64,000 nucleotides of DNA from Paratrimastix pyriformis (taxonomy: Eukaryota; Preaxostyla; Paratrimastigidae), in contig JAPMOS010000022.1 in the NCBI GenBank assembly GCA_027972325.1, forward strand, positions 434,001 through 498,000. Direction: 5' to 3'. Every line of letters begins with the position of its first letter. Position 1 is the first letter of the stretch. Below the pieces are notes generated by a model. It did no database searches. It worked only from the letters and a program-made list of their open reading frames with translations, and had not been told where the DNA came from. The translations under genes were made by a program, and so were the position numbers. Below, in pieces: positions 23,813 through 35,500 of this stretch.

Positions 23813-26015
23813 ATGAAGGCAACCATTTATTTCCTCGTGTCGATGCTTTGGGCCATGACATCGGCCCTTGACTGCCCGGCCGCGTCCTTCCACGCGGCCA
23901 CCTTTAGCGAGGCCCTCGTCGACGGGGATGAGCTCGTCGTCAAGGTGGATGGCTTCGGCTTGAGCGAGTTCGTCATTGCCGCGGGCCCGCCTCCGCTGGT
24001 GGGCGATCCGGCCTGCTTGCCGGTGCCCACGGTCGTCGTGCCTGACCCAGCGATGCCCTGTGACGTGGAGATGTCCTTCCGGGAACTCCTCTCGACCATC
24101 GCCGCGTGTCCGTCGGTCATCACCGAGGTCATCGACGACAAGATGCTCTGGCACATCCCGCTGCACGTCCTGTCGACGGTGCTGACGGGCATCGACCCGA
24201 ACGGTGACCCCGTCTACGGGCGCCGGTACCAGTCGATGGAGATCCTGATCGAGCAGACCATCAGCGTGGACGCCTCGACCACGGTTGACGTGATGCACGT
24301 GGTCAACTACACGGGTTTCGAGAAGGGCGACTCGTACTTCGACCACGCCGACGCCGAGTACATCCTGCACTTCTCCATCTGGACCAACTTCCCCTACGAG
24401 CAGGGGCTGCCCTTCCTGGTGTCGGCCCCGGTGGATCCGAGTCTGATCGACTTGATCCCCGAGCCGGCCGACGACAACTGCGCCGACCCCATCCGGTCCG
24501 CGTCTCCATGCCTCCGCGCCCCCGTCTCGCCCCCGCCCCGGCTCCTGCCCTGCCCCCGCCCCCCGCCCCGCGATGTTCGACCATCTTCCCTCACCTTTTT
24601 TTTCTCATTTTCACCCTCCGCACGCACAGCTTCTGCGAGCGGGCCTACTTCATGCGGATCCGGGAGCAGCCCACGACCTGCCTGCTGGGGGGCACCTACC
24701 GGATCGGGTCCCACGTGACGTGCCGCGAGGCCGAGCACTGCCCCAGCGGCACCGAGGGCGACTACTTCGCCGACTACGAGATCATCCCGGGCAACTGCGA
24801 GGCGACCGTCATCAACATCACCGTCACGGGCGAGCTGTGGGTCGAGATGGACGGTGGCACGGCCCTGGCCTGGGGCCGCCACTGCACAGTCATGGGCGAG
24901 CTGTACGCCGACGTGCCCCTGGCCAACGCCGACATGCTCCGCATGCGGGTGTGCACCCTGCCCCACGTCCGTACTGCGGCGCTCTCTCATTTATGTGGTG
25001 GCAGCAGCGGCATGCTGCTGCTGCCCATCCCCGCCCGCCATCGCCATCGCCAACAACAACAACAACAACAACAACCAGTTCACCATCACTTTCCTTTCCC
25101 ATGTGTCCCACCCTCGTCCCCCTCCCCCGCCCCCCGCCACAGGCTGGCGATTCGTGCCCCGAGGCTGAGAGCCAGGTGCTGGTGGTGAACAACGCGCCGG
25201 CCTTCTGGGGGGCCATCCCCGAGCTGCACCTGGAGGTCACCCGGACGGGCACCATGGTGTGGAACGTCACCTTCCACCTGGACATCGTGGCCTTCCACTA
25301 CGCCCTCGGGGTGGACATGAATGCCAACCTGATCACCGAGCTCGGTCCGTCACGCGCCGCCCCGCCGCCCTCGCTGCTGTCCCCTGTCCCCTGTCCCCTG
25401 TCCCCTGTCCCCTGTCCCCTGTCCCCTGTCCCCTGTTCCCCCTGCCCAGCCATTCTCTGTCCCCACTCCTCCGCTCCGCTCCGCCAATCTGCCGTCGCGC
25501 TCGCCATCGTTTCATGCTTCTCCATCCCCGCCCCCACCCGCGACAGAGTTCGATGCGGAGTTCGGCAACTTCGTCCCGGGCCACGTGTCCGAGGTGCGCT
25601 TCCTGCTGCGGGCCGGCGCCAACAGCGCCGAGGACGCGGGCGACCTGGTGCCCGCCCCCAAGGCCGCCCTGGCGGCCATCCTGCCCATCACCGGCATCAG
25701 CGGTCCGCCCGCTTACCATCGCCCGCCACCCCACTCTCATGCCCGCTCCACGCCCCCTTCATCACCTGCTTGTCTGCTTGCCCCTCTCGCCCTGCAGTGC
25801 CCGTGGACCCAGCCGTTGCCAGCACGGGGACGACCCTTGCCATCGCGGCTGGCGGCTCGGTGGGGGCTGTTGCCCTGGTGGCGGCCGCGGTCGTGGGGCT
25901 GATGATCCTCCGCCGGCGGGCCGCCAAGAAGGCCGCCGCCCCGGCCGCCATGAAGGAGGTCGCCATCATCCAGGCCCTGCCGGCCCCCGCCCTGGTGGTC
26001 GAGTCCAAGGTGTGA
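23813..26015 (+). CDS. Type I membrane glycoprotein, probable surface protein of unknown family
   Basis: The ATG at 23813 begins a signal peptide (MKATIYFLVSMLWAMTSALD). The ectodomain extends over four exons with Cys and N-glycosylation sites (VINITVTG, VVNYTGFEKG) and no recognised domain. The last exon carries a transmembrane helix (AIAAGGSVGAVALVAAAVVG) with a basic stop-transfer (RRRAAKKAAA) and a short tail ending ALVVESKV. Introns lie at about 24487-24630, 24966-25142, 25345-25547 and 25703-25797; the third contains (CCCTGTC)n and the second a CAA run. Stop at 26013-26015. Confidence 0.65.
25378..25438. repeat. 7-bp repeat (CCCCTGT)n in an intron
   Basis: About eight copies of CCCCTGT within the third intron of the surface-glycoprotein gene. 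Confidence 0.85.
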
Positions 26016-26420
26016 GGACCTGACGCTCGCTGAGTGCCTTGGGGCCGGGGCCGGGTTGGATGCGGACATCGGTGCGTTTGTGTTTTCTCTTGTTGTTCCG
26101 ATTTTCAGACCCCCCCCCCCCCCCCCCCCACTGCCTCACCTGCTGCTTTGTACAATTCGCTTTTTCGCTTCCTCTTGAGCGCCTGTCTGATTGTCGGTGG
26201 TGCGAGCTCGGTGATGATGACCTGCCCCCGATCTGCTCGACGCCTGGCTGGCTTTTCCGATGTCGCGTTCTCTGCTGCCTGGTGGCGACTGCTTCTTGTC
26301 CGGCGGTCGCCTTGCCCTGGGCACCTTGCCTGGGGTGATGTGGATTCGGTCTGAGTTCGTTTTTTTATTTTTTTTTCGTTTGTTTTTCGGCAAAGATGTT
26401 CGAACCGCTCACAACAAGGA
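26016..26420. other. Intergenic region, no gene seen
   Basis: Contains a ~22-C run at 26108-26129 and T-rich stretches near 26365; no coding signal found. Confidence 0.4.
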
Positions 26421-26510
26421 CTGGGGCGGACTGGGGCGGACTGGGGCGGACTGGGGCGGACTGGGGCGGACTGGGGCGGACTGGGGCGGACTGGGGCGGA
26501 CTGGGGCGGA
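26421..26510. repeat. 10-bp tandem repeat, nine exact copies of CTGGGGCGGA
   Basis: Nine identical units in the intergenic space between the surface-glycoprotein gene (+) and the lysozyme gene (-). The G-rich strand could form quadruplex structures. Confidence 0.95.
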
Positions 26511-26753
26511 CTCTTCCGGTGTCCTGTCCCCCCAAGGGGGTCGGATGGTTTTTACTGCCGTTCCGGATGTGGAAAAAAAAGATGGCTTCTATGGTCAACC
26601 ACGGGAAGATGTCGTCCTGCTGGGAGCCCTTCCGAGTGTCTCGACCGACGCCCCGCCCCCTCCCCTCCCCCGTCCGGCGGAGGGGAAAAAAAAAATGGAT
26701 ATTGGTTCGCAAAAAAAAACAAAAAGCGAATTCTGTGCTAGATACGCCACTGA

Positions 26754-27268
26754 TTACCGCGAGCCGCAGCAACCGCAGCCGCCACAGGTGGACCAGTACT
26801 TCCAAGTGTTCCCACCCCAGTTGAACACCTTGATGGCGCACTGAAGGTTCGAAGAGATATCGCAGGGCGGGTTGCCGCTGTTGCATGAAGCCCAGTTCAT
26901 GCTGTTCACTTGCCAGAGGCCGACATCAGTGCTGCCATTGCTGTTCACGTTGCAAGCATGGTAGTTACCGCCACTCTCGTGCTGGGCAATGCACCTGTGA
27001 CCAACGAGACTCAGCATTAGGAAACACAAATTTTGGTAACAGACTCGCAGCAAGACTGGGACCACCCGGAATAGCGCGAGCAAGCAGACGAAATATCGGT
27101 GTAAGACGCACCACCACAGGTCGAGCAGCCGGAATTGGTCCTAAATTGTGGGGAGAAAATAGGAAGACAAAATAGGAAGCCGTCAGACTCGTTGTGGGGG
27201 ATGAGCTCGTTGGCCGACACCAGCGAGGTGAGGCCGAGGACGCACGCGAGAAGCAGAACTGAACGCAT
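26754..27268 (-). CDS. Secreted lysozyme-like protein with Cys-rich N-terminal module
   Basis: Exon 1 encodes a signal peptide (MRSVLLLACVLGLTSLVSAN) and ends at PHNE. Two introns of 48 and 50 nt, both starting GTCTG, give a ~137-residue protein. Exon 2 is Cys-rich (GCSTCGG ... SQSCCE). Exon 3 has the lysozyme core: CIAQHESGGNYHACNVNSNG with the catalytic-type Glu, then VGLWQVNSMNW and a terminal cluster of Cys. The QHESGG/GLWQVN pair is typical of the lysozyme/transglycosylase fold (C-type or invertebrate-like). Probable role: digestion of bacterial cell walls in phagosomes or the medium. Start ATG at 27268. Confidence 0.75.
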
Positions 27269-27340
27269 GGTGGTTTTGTCCAGGGTTATTGGGCCATGTC
27301 AAAGTATCTTTCTCCGTGGCTGTCATACTCAGTCGGTCAT

Positions 27341-27397
27341 TCTCGTGTTAATGCAGCCTCATAGGAGGCTAACTAGAAAGTCACAATCGAGAAGAGT
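27341..27397. repeat. Dispersed hairpin repeat, copy 3
   Basis: Same element as at 23247: TCTCGTGTTAATGCAGCCTC, loop ATAG, GAGGCTAACTAGA, then AATCGAGAAGAGT. It lies ~70 bp upstream of the lysozyme start codon, on the opposite strand orientation to that gene. Confidence 0.8.
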
Positions 27398-27448
27398 ACT
27401 CAAAAAGACTCGCCTCAAACCACATCGTCACCTGTCGGCACAGGCAGT

Positions 27449-29197
27449 CTATTTGGGTTTCTGCGAGGCAACCAACAAACTTCGTGCTAATGCGTGCATA
27501 TTGCCTAACAGCCTGTCTTGCAGAGAGGGAGCGCAGGACAGCGGCTGGCTGCGACGCGGCGAGCTCGGCGGAAGCGGCGGGGTCACGCTTGCCAACAGAA
27601 GAGGGGGTCGTGACGGCAGCATGTCGTCATCGGGCCGTGAAGGAGCCGCGACGACAACTCGCGACATGACTGGAGGGAGAACAGGAGGGGAGAGCTGCCG
27701 CGGTGATGCGGAGGGGAGAAGATGACGCGAGGGTGGGGTGCGGGGTGTCGATGGAGTCCCATGCCGTGAAATGGGTGTCCTTGACCTTGGTGGCGTCTGG
27801 CGCCGATGGGGCCCCTGCGGCCTTGTGGTTGTGGGGATGGGGATTGGAGGTGGAGGCCCCGGTCCAGGCCCCCGGATCCGGGGCTGGGGGAGGATCGGCA
27901 GCGGGCCCAGCTCGTCGTAGCCCGTCCCAAATGCGGCCCAGGCGGTCGGGTCAGCCACATAGGACGGAGAGGAACCCGCGGCCATGGCCGGCGACTGCCG
28001 CGGTGTTGGTGGGTAAAGAGGCTCCCCGGGGCGGCGGGAAGGGTCGATTGGAGGGGTGGGCGGTAATCCCGGATGGTGAAATGGGGGCGACAGGGGGCCA
28101 CCGTGGGTGGGCGGTATGTCTGGCCGAGCCTCCGTGTCTGCTGGTCGCGTGCAGGTGGGCGGCAGTGTTTGTGGCGGCCCTGCGGCCTGATGCGCTGGCG
28201 GGGCAGCACATTGGGGCGGAGGGGTCGGCTGCCGTGGCGTCGCCGGGGATCGTGGGGTTGGCCTGGGGCGGTGAGGCTGGGGCTGGGGCGGCGGGGTTGG
28301 TTGTGGCCGGGGAGCATCCTCAGCGGATGGGGGTGGCGGATGAGGGGTTGGCGGGGCTGGAGAAGGGCGCACTGCGCTGCCTGGGGGCGCGGAGAGGGGA
28401 GGTGGTGGGGGCGATGGCAGGGGTGGAAAGAGAGTGGGTGGCGGGCGATGTGGTGGAGGAGGCGGTGGTGCTGGAAGAGAAGAAGGTGGTGGCGGCGAAG
28501 AAGAAGAAGGACAAGGAGGAGGCGCTGGCGCTGCTTGTGGCGATGGTGGCGGCGCCAGTGGCGGCGGCGGCGATGATGATGAAGGCGGTGACGGTGACGG
28601 TGGCGGCGGTGGCGGCGGTGGCGGTGGTGGCGGCAGATACGCAAAGATGGGGGGCAACACAGCCGCCTCCGATGTGGCATGTTGATGTGGGATGGCCAGG
28701 GGTGATGGTGGCGAGGAGGAGCTCTCCTCCTCCTCCTTGGGTTGGAGCGACATCCGGAGGGGAGATGTGGCGCGTGTCGGAGCGCGCTGCTGGGCCCGGT
28801 GCCGATGCCGAGCGGCCAGGGCGGATGCCGAGGACGGATCGCTGCCCGAGCTGACCGAGAGCGGCAGGTCGGGGGTCGGGGCCGGGGCAGGCGAGCATGC
28901 CGTGCTCGAGAAGGAGCTCAGCGTGGAAGCGCGGCCTGATTGCTGCGTCCATGGGCTGCGCGGGTGTGCGTGCAGCAGAGGGGAGGCCGGGAGGAAGGAG
29001 CGAAAAATGAAGACCAGGAGGCGAAAACCAAACGCGGGAAGCCCGAGAGGTCTATGGCAGGCGAGATTTCCGACCGAGAGGAGCCTCGGGCCGAGGAGCG
29101 CGATGCCAGTGGCCGAGCCAACGACCGCGGGGCGACCCGGGCGGAGTGCGGCGTGCGCGGTGGTGTGGCGCCTGAAGGGGACGCTGCGGTGGCCCAC
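27449..29197 (-). CDS. Pro/Ser-rich low-complexity protein, function unknown
   Basis: A long minus frame with no internal stop; the most protein-like part starts near 28940 (LPLSVSSGSDPSSASALAAR, then MSLQPKEEEESSSSPPSPLA), continues through Pro/Ala/His-rich repeats and ends PSLQDRLLGNMHALARSLLV...QKPK-stop. The start is uncertain; the first ~80 codons of the frame are not convincing and may be 5' UTR or an intron. No domain recognised. Confidence 0.35.
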   Translation of the reverse strand: MGHRSVPFRRHTTAHAALRPGRPAVVGSATGIALLGPRLLSVGNLACHRPLGLPAFGFRLLVFIFRSFLPASPLLHAHPRSPWTQQSGRASTLSSFSSTACSPAPAPTPDLPLSVSSGSDPSSASALAARHRHRAQQRAPTRATSPLRMSLQPKEEEESSSSPPSPLAIPHQHATSEAAVLPPIFAYLPPPPPPPPPPPPSPSPPSSSSPPPPLAPPPSPQAAPAPPPCPSSSSPPPPSSLPAPPPPPPHRPPPTLFPPLPSPPPPPLSAPPGSAVRPSPAPPTPHPPPPSAEDAPRPQPTPPPQPQPHRPRPTPRSPATPRQPTPPPQCAAPPAHQAAGPPQTLPPTCTRPADTEARPDIPPTHGGPLSPPFHHPGLPPTPPIDPSRRPGEPLYPPTPRQSPAMAAGSSPSYVADPTAWAAFGTGYDELGPLPILPQPRIRGPGPGPPPPIPIPTTTRPQGPHRRQTPPRSRTPISRHGTPSTPRTPPSRHLLPSASPRQLSPPVLPPVMSRVVVAAPSRPDDDMLPSRPPLLLASVTPPLPPSSPRRSQPLSCAPSLQDRLLGNMHALARSLLVASQKPK

Positions 29198-29243
29198 ATT
29201 CGTTGGTAGGATCGATGGGGGGCTCTCAGGTTGGGCACGTTGG

Positions 29244-30174
29244 CTACCCCTGGGGAGCGCGCGACAAGGTGGTGAGTCTGTCCAGGGGTGAGACCCACCA
29301 CAGACTCAACTCGGGAACCACCTCGATCATGCCGCCGGCCTCCTTCGGCTTGGGCTGCTGCTCCGCCTGGTCAGGTGTGGCCGATGTCCTCGGGACCCGG
29401 TTGGCGTACGGGGCAGGAGGGCTCGGTGCCCGGGGTTGAGCCAACAGCCCATCGATGTCCTCGATGGTTGCCGTGAGGTCATGCAGATACGTCAGGACCA
29501 GGGCCACTGTTACCCCGGGCCGAGAGAGATCGAACCCGTCCTTAATGCATTTGGCTGCGTACGGAGCGCCCAAACGCGCCGCCTGTAGGGAGGAAGACAT
29601 GTTGTTGAGAAAACACCATCGGGAGGGAGGTCCCACTGACCGCATCCAGGTCGGTGGTGGCCATGCGCTTGTACGTCTTGCCCAGCCGCTGATACGAAAA
29701 CCCGCGGACCAACAAGGCCAGGGCAAGTTCCGGGTCGACTCGAAGGGCGTTGTTGCAGTCGGCAGCGGCGTCCGAATACCGGGCCTGCTTGTACCGGATC
29801 AGCCCCCTGAGCGTCATTGCGCTGGTCGAGTCTTTGGAAATTTCGAGAGCCGATGCCAAATCAATTAGGCATTGAGGAAGGTCATCGGATTGCTCGGCAA
29901 CCAAGGCCCGAAAAAGGAGAGCAGCAGTCTAGAGAAGGCTTTATCGGAAAATCAAAAAATAACAATCACAGACTCGCCGAGGGTTGATATAAAGAACCCG
30001 AGTGAATTGTCTTTCTGCTTTTCGGAGGTTTCCCTTGAGGAAAAAATAAATCCCGCGCCTGAAGAACCGTTCTTCGTCGTCCGTTGATAACCGGCTGAGT
30101 GAAAGGGACCTGTGTTCTACCGTCTCTTCGGTTGTTATTCGAAATGGAAACGACGGTGCACAAGGGGGAACCAT
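29244..30174 (-). CDS. TPR-repeat protein
   Basis: Start ATG at 30174 (MVPPCAPSFPF). A 45-nt intron (donor GTCTGTGATT) joins YINPRR to TAALLFRALVAEQSDD. TPR-type helix pairs: EERFFRRGIYFFLKGNLRKA.., LPQCLIDLASALEISKD, AMTLRGLIRYKQARYSDAAA and ALLVRGFSYQRLGKTYKRMA. A second intron (~29583-29641) leads to a C-terminal part with AKCIKDGFDLSRPGVTVALV and an acidic, Pro-rich end. The protein would be a small scaffold; partner unknown. Its 5' coding end overlaps that of the plus-strand DYNLT2B-like gene by 31 bp. Confidence 0.65.
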
Positions 30175-30669
30175 TTCAGACAAAGCCTCGTTTCTTGCAC
30201 CGGTCTGCTAACAAGGCTGTTTTCTGGTTTTTCATCCCTGCGCACCAGTTTTCGCCCGTTGGTAGTAAAAGAAGTCATTCACAACGTTCTCTGGAACGTT
30301 TTGGGGGAAAAGCCAACACCTTATAACACAGAAAGTGCCGCACAATGGACGCGTAAGATTGCAGACGATATCAAAACGGCACTGAAAAGTCTGAATCCTC
30401 ATCCTTTTCGCCACTTCATGAAACCGCCCCACAGCCCTTGATTTTGACCGGTACAAATATTGCGTACAGGTGGTTCTTGGGGAACAACGAGGCGAGGGTG
30501 CTCGGATGGGGTTCCGTGGCCTCTGGGACAAGAACACGGACAACTATGCCGAGGATATTTTCATGAATGTCCGCTGCTCCACCCCCGCGCCCCCTGCTCA
30601 TCACGCACCCACTTTCCATAGGAATCTCTTTTTTGTGTTGCCATTGTATATGGTATTTACTTCTATTGA
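30144..30669 (+). CDS. DYNLT2B: Tctex-type dynein light chain, DYNLT2B/TCTEX1D2-like
   Basis: A four-exon gene. Exon 1 (ATG at 30144, METTVHKGEPFQTKPRFLHR) joins via a 46-nt intron (GTCTGCTAAC..CACCAG) to FRPLVVKEVIHNVLWNVL; a second 46-nt intron (GTCTGAATCC..CCACAG) joins IKTALKT to LDFDRYKYCVQVVLGEQRGE; a third (GTCCGCTGCT..CCATAG) joins DIFMN to ESLFCVAIVYGIYFY-stop. The core GEQRGEGxRM, LWDKNTDNYAEDIFMN and ESLFCVA motifs match the DYNLT2B branch, a light chain of the dynein-2 motor for retrograde intraflagellar transport. Length ~130 aa is normal for the family. Confidence 0.85.
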
Positions 30670-30755
30670 AGCGGGATGATGGTGCTGCTCGTGGCCGTCT
30701 TTTATATAGCGTGTGAGGTGGATGATCCGCTCCGCCGGGTGTGGGTGGGTCGACA

Positions 30756-32453
30756 TTACCTCGGTGGGGCTTCCTCCTCGGCGTCACCCTCATGGGGGAA
30801 TACCACCGCCTGCGCCTCCGCCCTGTCTCCATCCCCGTCCACCTCGTCGTCGTCGTCTCCTGTCTCGCCCTCCCCCCCGTGCCTCTCGGCCCCCCCGCCG
30901 TACTCGTCCACCCCCTCGTCCTCGTCGTCCTCGTCATCTCCGGCGCCCCCAACGTACTCGCCCCCCTCGCTCTCCTCGTCCTCCTCGTCCTCGTCGGCTC
31001 CCCCGATGTCCCCCAACAACCAGGCCGTCAGAGCCGAGCAGGACACCGTTCCCCCGGGGGCCTGCCGCATGGGGGGGGACGGCGGGGACGCCGCCTCTAC
31101 CGCCGAAGCGGCAGCGGGCTCGGGCCTGGGTCGAACCCGGCGCACGGCGATGGTGGGGATCTGGCCGGGGGCAGGGTTGACACCACCGGTCGATGTGACC
31201 GAGGCCGACGCGCCCTCGGGGCAGATCAGTCCCATGGCCCGGGTCAGGTCCCCCCTCAGCCGCTCGAGGGTCCGGCGGCGATCTGCAGGGACCCGGGTCA
31301 GGTCGACACCCAGGGATCGGCGGCCCTCGACGCAGCCGCGAAGAGCACCCCCAAGAACGGTGGTGCTGGGGCGCGAGATGGGGGGGATGAGACACCGACG
31401 GGGTGGAGGCAACACACCACAGACCGGGGGCTACTGGGCGTCCGCAGGAAGGCGAACCCATCGGCCAGCGCCTGTGCGACGGGGCTGGGACTGCTCGATG
31501 GCGAAGGATTTCGAATGAGTCGGGCATCGAGGGGGTGGGGGGCGGACCGATCCTCGGGGGCCGTGCCCCAGAGCAGCGCGGTTCGGAGGCTGTCGAATGC
31601 GGCCCCTTCGCGTGTCGCGGGACACAACTCGCACACCACCGCCACACAGCTGGAGGGTGCCATGCGGAAGATGCCGATGAGGGAGGGCGGACGGGGGGGG
31701 GATGCAGACGTCTGGAAGAAGGCATTGGGGTCTCTCTTCGGGCGGAACCCACGCGCTAAGAGTGCCGTGGCGACAGCCACGATGGAGCAGCCCATCACGT
31801 AGGGCGAAGCTGGGTGGGTCACCTGGGAGGCGGACTGATCACAGTCGATCGCCCGGGGGAGGCAGACCTGACACATCGCCGAGACTCTTGTCAGGAGCCC
31901 CTGAAGATCGTAGAACCAGATGACCCCCATGATGGCCGAGCGCGAAAGGACTGCGAAATGGGAGGTGAGTGGCCCCGGTCCGCGGGTCGGGGCACCCAGA
32001 CCGGCAACGTCTCCATCGGAGGGAGCCACCACACGGGCGTCCTCCTTCCAAACAGAGCGAGCGGCCATTGTGGGGGAACTGACAAACGCGCTGTGCCGCA
32101 ACACGGAGGCGAGTGCGGTTGTTGGGGACGTTGGACACTGGGGCAATGACGCGTGAGGTGAGAGGCGCGTGCGGAAGGGGGGCGGAGACCTGCGCTTTCT
32201 CGTGGAGCTGGACAAGGCGTGCCCCATAATCGTAAATATCGATGTCATGGACAGTCAGTATCGACTCGAGAAGCGCAAAAGCTTCGTCTACACAAGAATC
32301 GGCGGCCAGCGAGCTGAGGATGCACAGACCGATCTCTTCGAATGAAGAACCCTGGTTTGAAAAAAATCCATCGAGTAACCCCCCAATTCGATCCTCAAGC
32401 TCCGGGCAAGAGAGCGGTGTCGAAAAGGGGGGAGGCGCAAGAAAGACAGCCAT
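30756..32453 (-). CDS. Unknown protein with a possible membrane helix and long acidic tail
   Basis: Start ATG at 32453 (MAVFLAPPPFSTPLS). Exon 1 is helical (DRIGGLLDGFFSNQG, LCILSSLAADSCVDEAFALL, DIDIYDYGARLVQLHEKAQ); a short intron (donor GTCTCCGCC) follows. Later exons include SAIMGVIWFYDLQGLLTRVS, a hydrophobic stretch VMGCSIVAVATALLARGF and a helical segment PVAQALADGFAFLR. The final exon has ADRRRTLERLRGDLTRAMGL and ends in an Asp/Glu/Gly-rich tail (GADEDEEDEESEGGE...) of ~80 residues, stop at 30756. Family not recognised. It converges with the DYNLT2B-like gene, 86 bp between stops. Confidence 0.5.
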
Positions 32454-32512
32454 CAAAGCACAGCCTCAAGTCCCGCATAGGCACTGTATATTAACTCCCG
32501 TTTTTCGGTCGA
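32454..32512. promoter_or_regulatory. 59-bp divergent promoter region
   Basis: All the DNA between two start codons in opposite orientation. It contains an AT-rich core TGTATATTAAC at ~32486-32496 that could act as a TATA/initiator-like element; this role is inferred from position only. Confidence 0.35.
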
Positions 32513-35500
32513 ATGGAACAAGACCGGCTACAGGCACCCGTGACACCTCGAGGTTCCAAAGAACCACAGGATCAGCCCATGATCACCCCAAGAACTCCAA
32601 GAACTCCTCTTGAAGAGCAACAGATCCAAGCGGAACAAATTCGCGATCGCGAGGAATTCCTTGCTATTCTCATAAACCAACAAATCACCTGGGAGCCCCC
32701 TCTGACTGCGGACAATCTAGCCACTGAAATTTCGGCCAAGCCTGGCATCATCGCCCAACTCCTCAACACTTTTCGGGCAGGCACTGTCCGGTTGGCAAAG
32801 CTCCCCGAGAATCCCAACCCATTCCAGATCGTCGACCAACATGTCGCATGTATTCGAGCGGCTGCCAAAACCCTGGAGATTCTCGAACAACAGTATGTTC
32901 CAATCGATATCGCCCATGGGGATCGCAAGGCCATCGTTTCTCTCCTCTGGGACATCCTCCAGCGAATCTCGGCCGAATCTTTTGCGTACCATCTGCCCCC
33001 ATTTCATGACGATGGTGATTCGGCTCCCGCTGAATCCGCCGCTGGTGATGTCAAGGGCAACATCATCATGTACCGTTTCTGCAACATGCTCCTTCGTGCG
33101 GCCGGCTCCTCGCGGCGTGTCTGCAACATCGAACGGGACTTCACCGATTTGCAGCTTTATGGGCCAATCCTTTCTCAAATGCTCAAGCAAGTGGGGACCG
33201 GCGATGTGGCTGCTGCCCTGGCTCTGATCACCGACGAAACCCTGGGCACCCTCGAACTGGCGGGTCGCGCACAGCAGATTGCCCGGGCACTAGCCGCCCT
33301 CTTGGCCGTAGAGAAGTTGCCCGCGATTCTGAGCGCGGAACGGCTCGTCAAGGTCGGCATCACCCCTTGAGCTCTCTCCTCCGACACGTTCACACCTCTC
33401 TGCACAGGGTGGCCTGGCCATTCACACCGCACTCCTGACGACCTTGATGAGTACCTGGACGCAGCGGATTGCCCTCGCCAAGCCGACAGAACCCGAGCCA
33501 CAGCCGCCACAACCGGCCTCCCAGACCGATGTCCCCCCGGCCGGGGAGCTCCCCCCGGCCCCCATCGATGGCGCTGCTGCGACGAGCACAACGACGGGCC
33601 AGGACCAGGCCGCCCCCCTGACAGACACGACAGCCGCCGCCGCCACCACCACCACCACCACCACCACCCCGCCGACCCTTCCGCCTTCCCCTGAGACCGA
33701 GGCCGGCCCCGTTGCCGCTTCGACGCTCTCCTCTGAGACCGGCCCCGCCGCCCCGCCGGCCGGCGATGCCACCCTGGCGCCCACCTCCGCCCCTGATCTC
33801 GCCGCGGATTCCTCGGCAGCGGAAGCAGCGGCCACGGCAAGCGCCGCGCCTGACCCGGCTGCCACGGAGGCCCAGGCCCAGACCGAAGGGGCCATGGCGG
33901 CACCCGCATGCGATGCGTGCGCCCCTGCTGCAGCCACGGACCCGTCGGCCGAGGCGACTCCGGTGAGCCCCGTGCCAGCTGCTCCCCTGTGGCGGGTCTG
34001 CTTGCCCCTGCGCGGGAGGCTGGAGTTGAGTTCCTCCTCCTCCTCCTCCTCCTATTCTCCCTCCTATTCTACTCCTCCTCCTTCTTCTCCTCCTTCTTCT
34101 TCTCCTTCTTCTCCTCCTTCTTCTCCTTCTTCTCCTCCTTCTCCTCCTCCTCCTCCTCTTTGACGCCCACTCGGTCCGGTGGTTTGGCCTGCCGCCAGGG
34201 TCTTATCTCGCTGCTCCACCTCCACCCACCCACCCCCCCACCCACCACCTGTCCAGGAATGGCGCCTCTGTCCCGCATCTACCACATCCGCGCCCGCCTT
34301 GCCAGCCCCCCTGCGGCACCCCTGCCTGGCCACCGACGGGCGCCTGTCGCTCTACATCGCCGGAGGCATGCAGCCCCTCGCCCGCGAGCAGGCGGCCGTG
34401 TACCGGCTGCCCCTCGCCCCCGCCGCGGCCCATCTGTGGACGCCCATCGTGCCCATGGGCCGGCCCCGGGTTGGGGCATCGGCCCTCTGGCTCCCCGCCG
34501 GCTGGGGCTCCACCACCGCCCCGTCCCCCGCCCCTTGCACTTGCATGCCCCCGCCGACCACCCCCAAGACCCCCAAGACCCCCGGTGCCGGGTGCAGCAA
34601 CTGCACCACGCATTCCCCGTCCCCGTCCCCCTCGGGCGCCTATCGCCCCGGGGGTTGGCGCCACTGCGCCTCGCCCATCTGCCGGGCCAAACACGAGCAG
34701 GACATGGCTGGCAACGGCCGGGTGGTGCCGCCCCTGGCCCTCTCGCCCACTCCCACGGCCGCCATCGCCGCACGCGCTGCCCTGCGCTCGCCGCTGGGAC
34801 AGTCCCCGCTGGGCATCACGGCCTCCGCCTCGCCCTGGGACGCCGTCGGCCCCGACGGGGAGCTTCTGGGCGGCGAGCGGCCGGCCGTCGACGCGGTGGG
34901 CACGGGGCTGTTTGTTGTTCTGGGCGGGCGCAACGCGGCCGAGGGCGACCTGGCAAGCAGCGAGGTGTACCGCGAGGATCAGGCCGCCTGGGCCCCGACC
35001 GGCCTCCCGGCCATGTCCGCGGGCCGGTCCCACTTCGGGGCCGTCCGGCTGCAGGACACCATCTACGTGCTGGGCGGCTGGCGGGCCGAGGGCTCGGCCT
35101 ATCTGGCGGGCTGCGAGCGGCTCGACTTGGGGGCCCAGCGGTGGGTCCCCGTGGCGCCGCTGCCCCGGGGCGGCCGGGCCCATATGGGGGTGTGCACCCA
35201 GGACGGGGTGATATACGCCGCGGGCGGTAGGGGCGTCTCTGGGGTTCTTGACACGGCTGGTCTGTAGAACCTCCATGAAGTGGGGGGGGGGGGGGGTTGA
35301 CACCTCAGACATCATTGGTGCATCCTCTGTTGTCACCCCCCTCCCCCAACCACCCCAACCACCCCTGGTGTGCAGAGCGCTACGACCCGCGTATGGACCG
35401 ATGGCAGTCGATCTGCCGGCTGCCGTCGGCCCGGGCCTCGTGCGCCTGCGTCAGCCTGAGCCCCATCTCGGGCCCCGAGGGCCCGTGCTTCTATGCCCTG

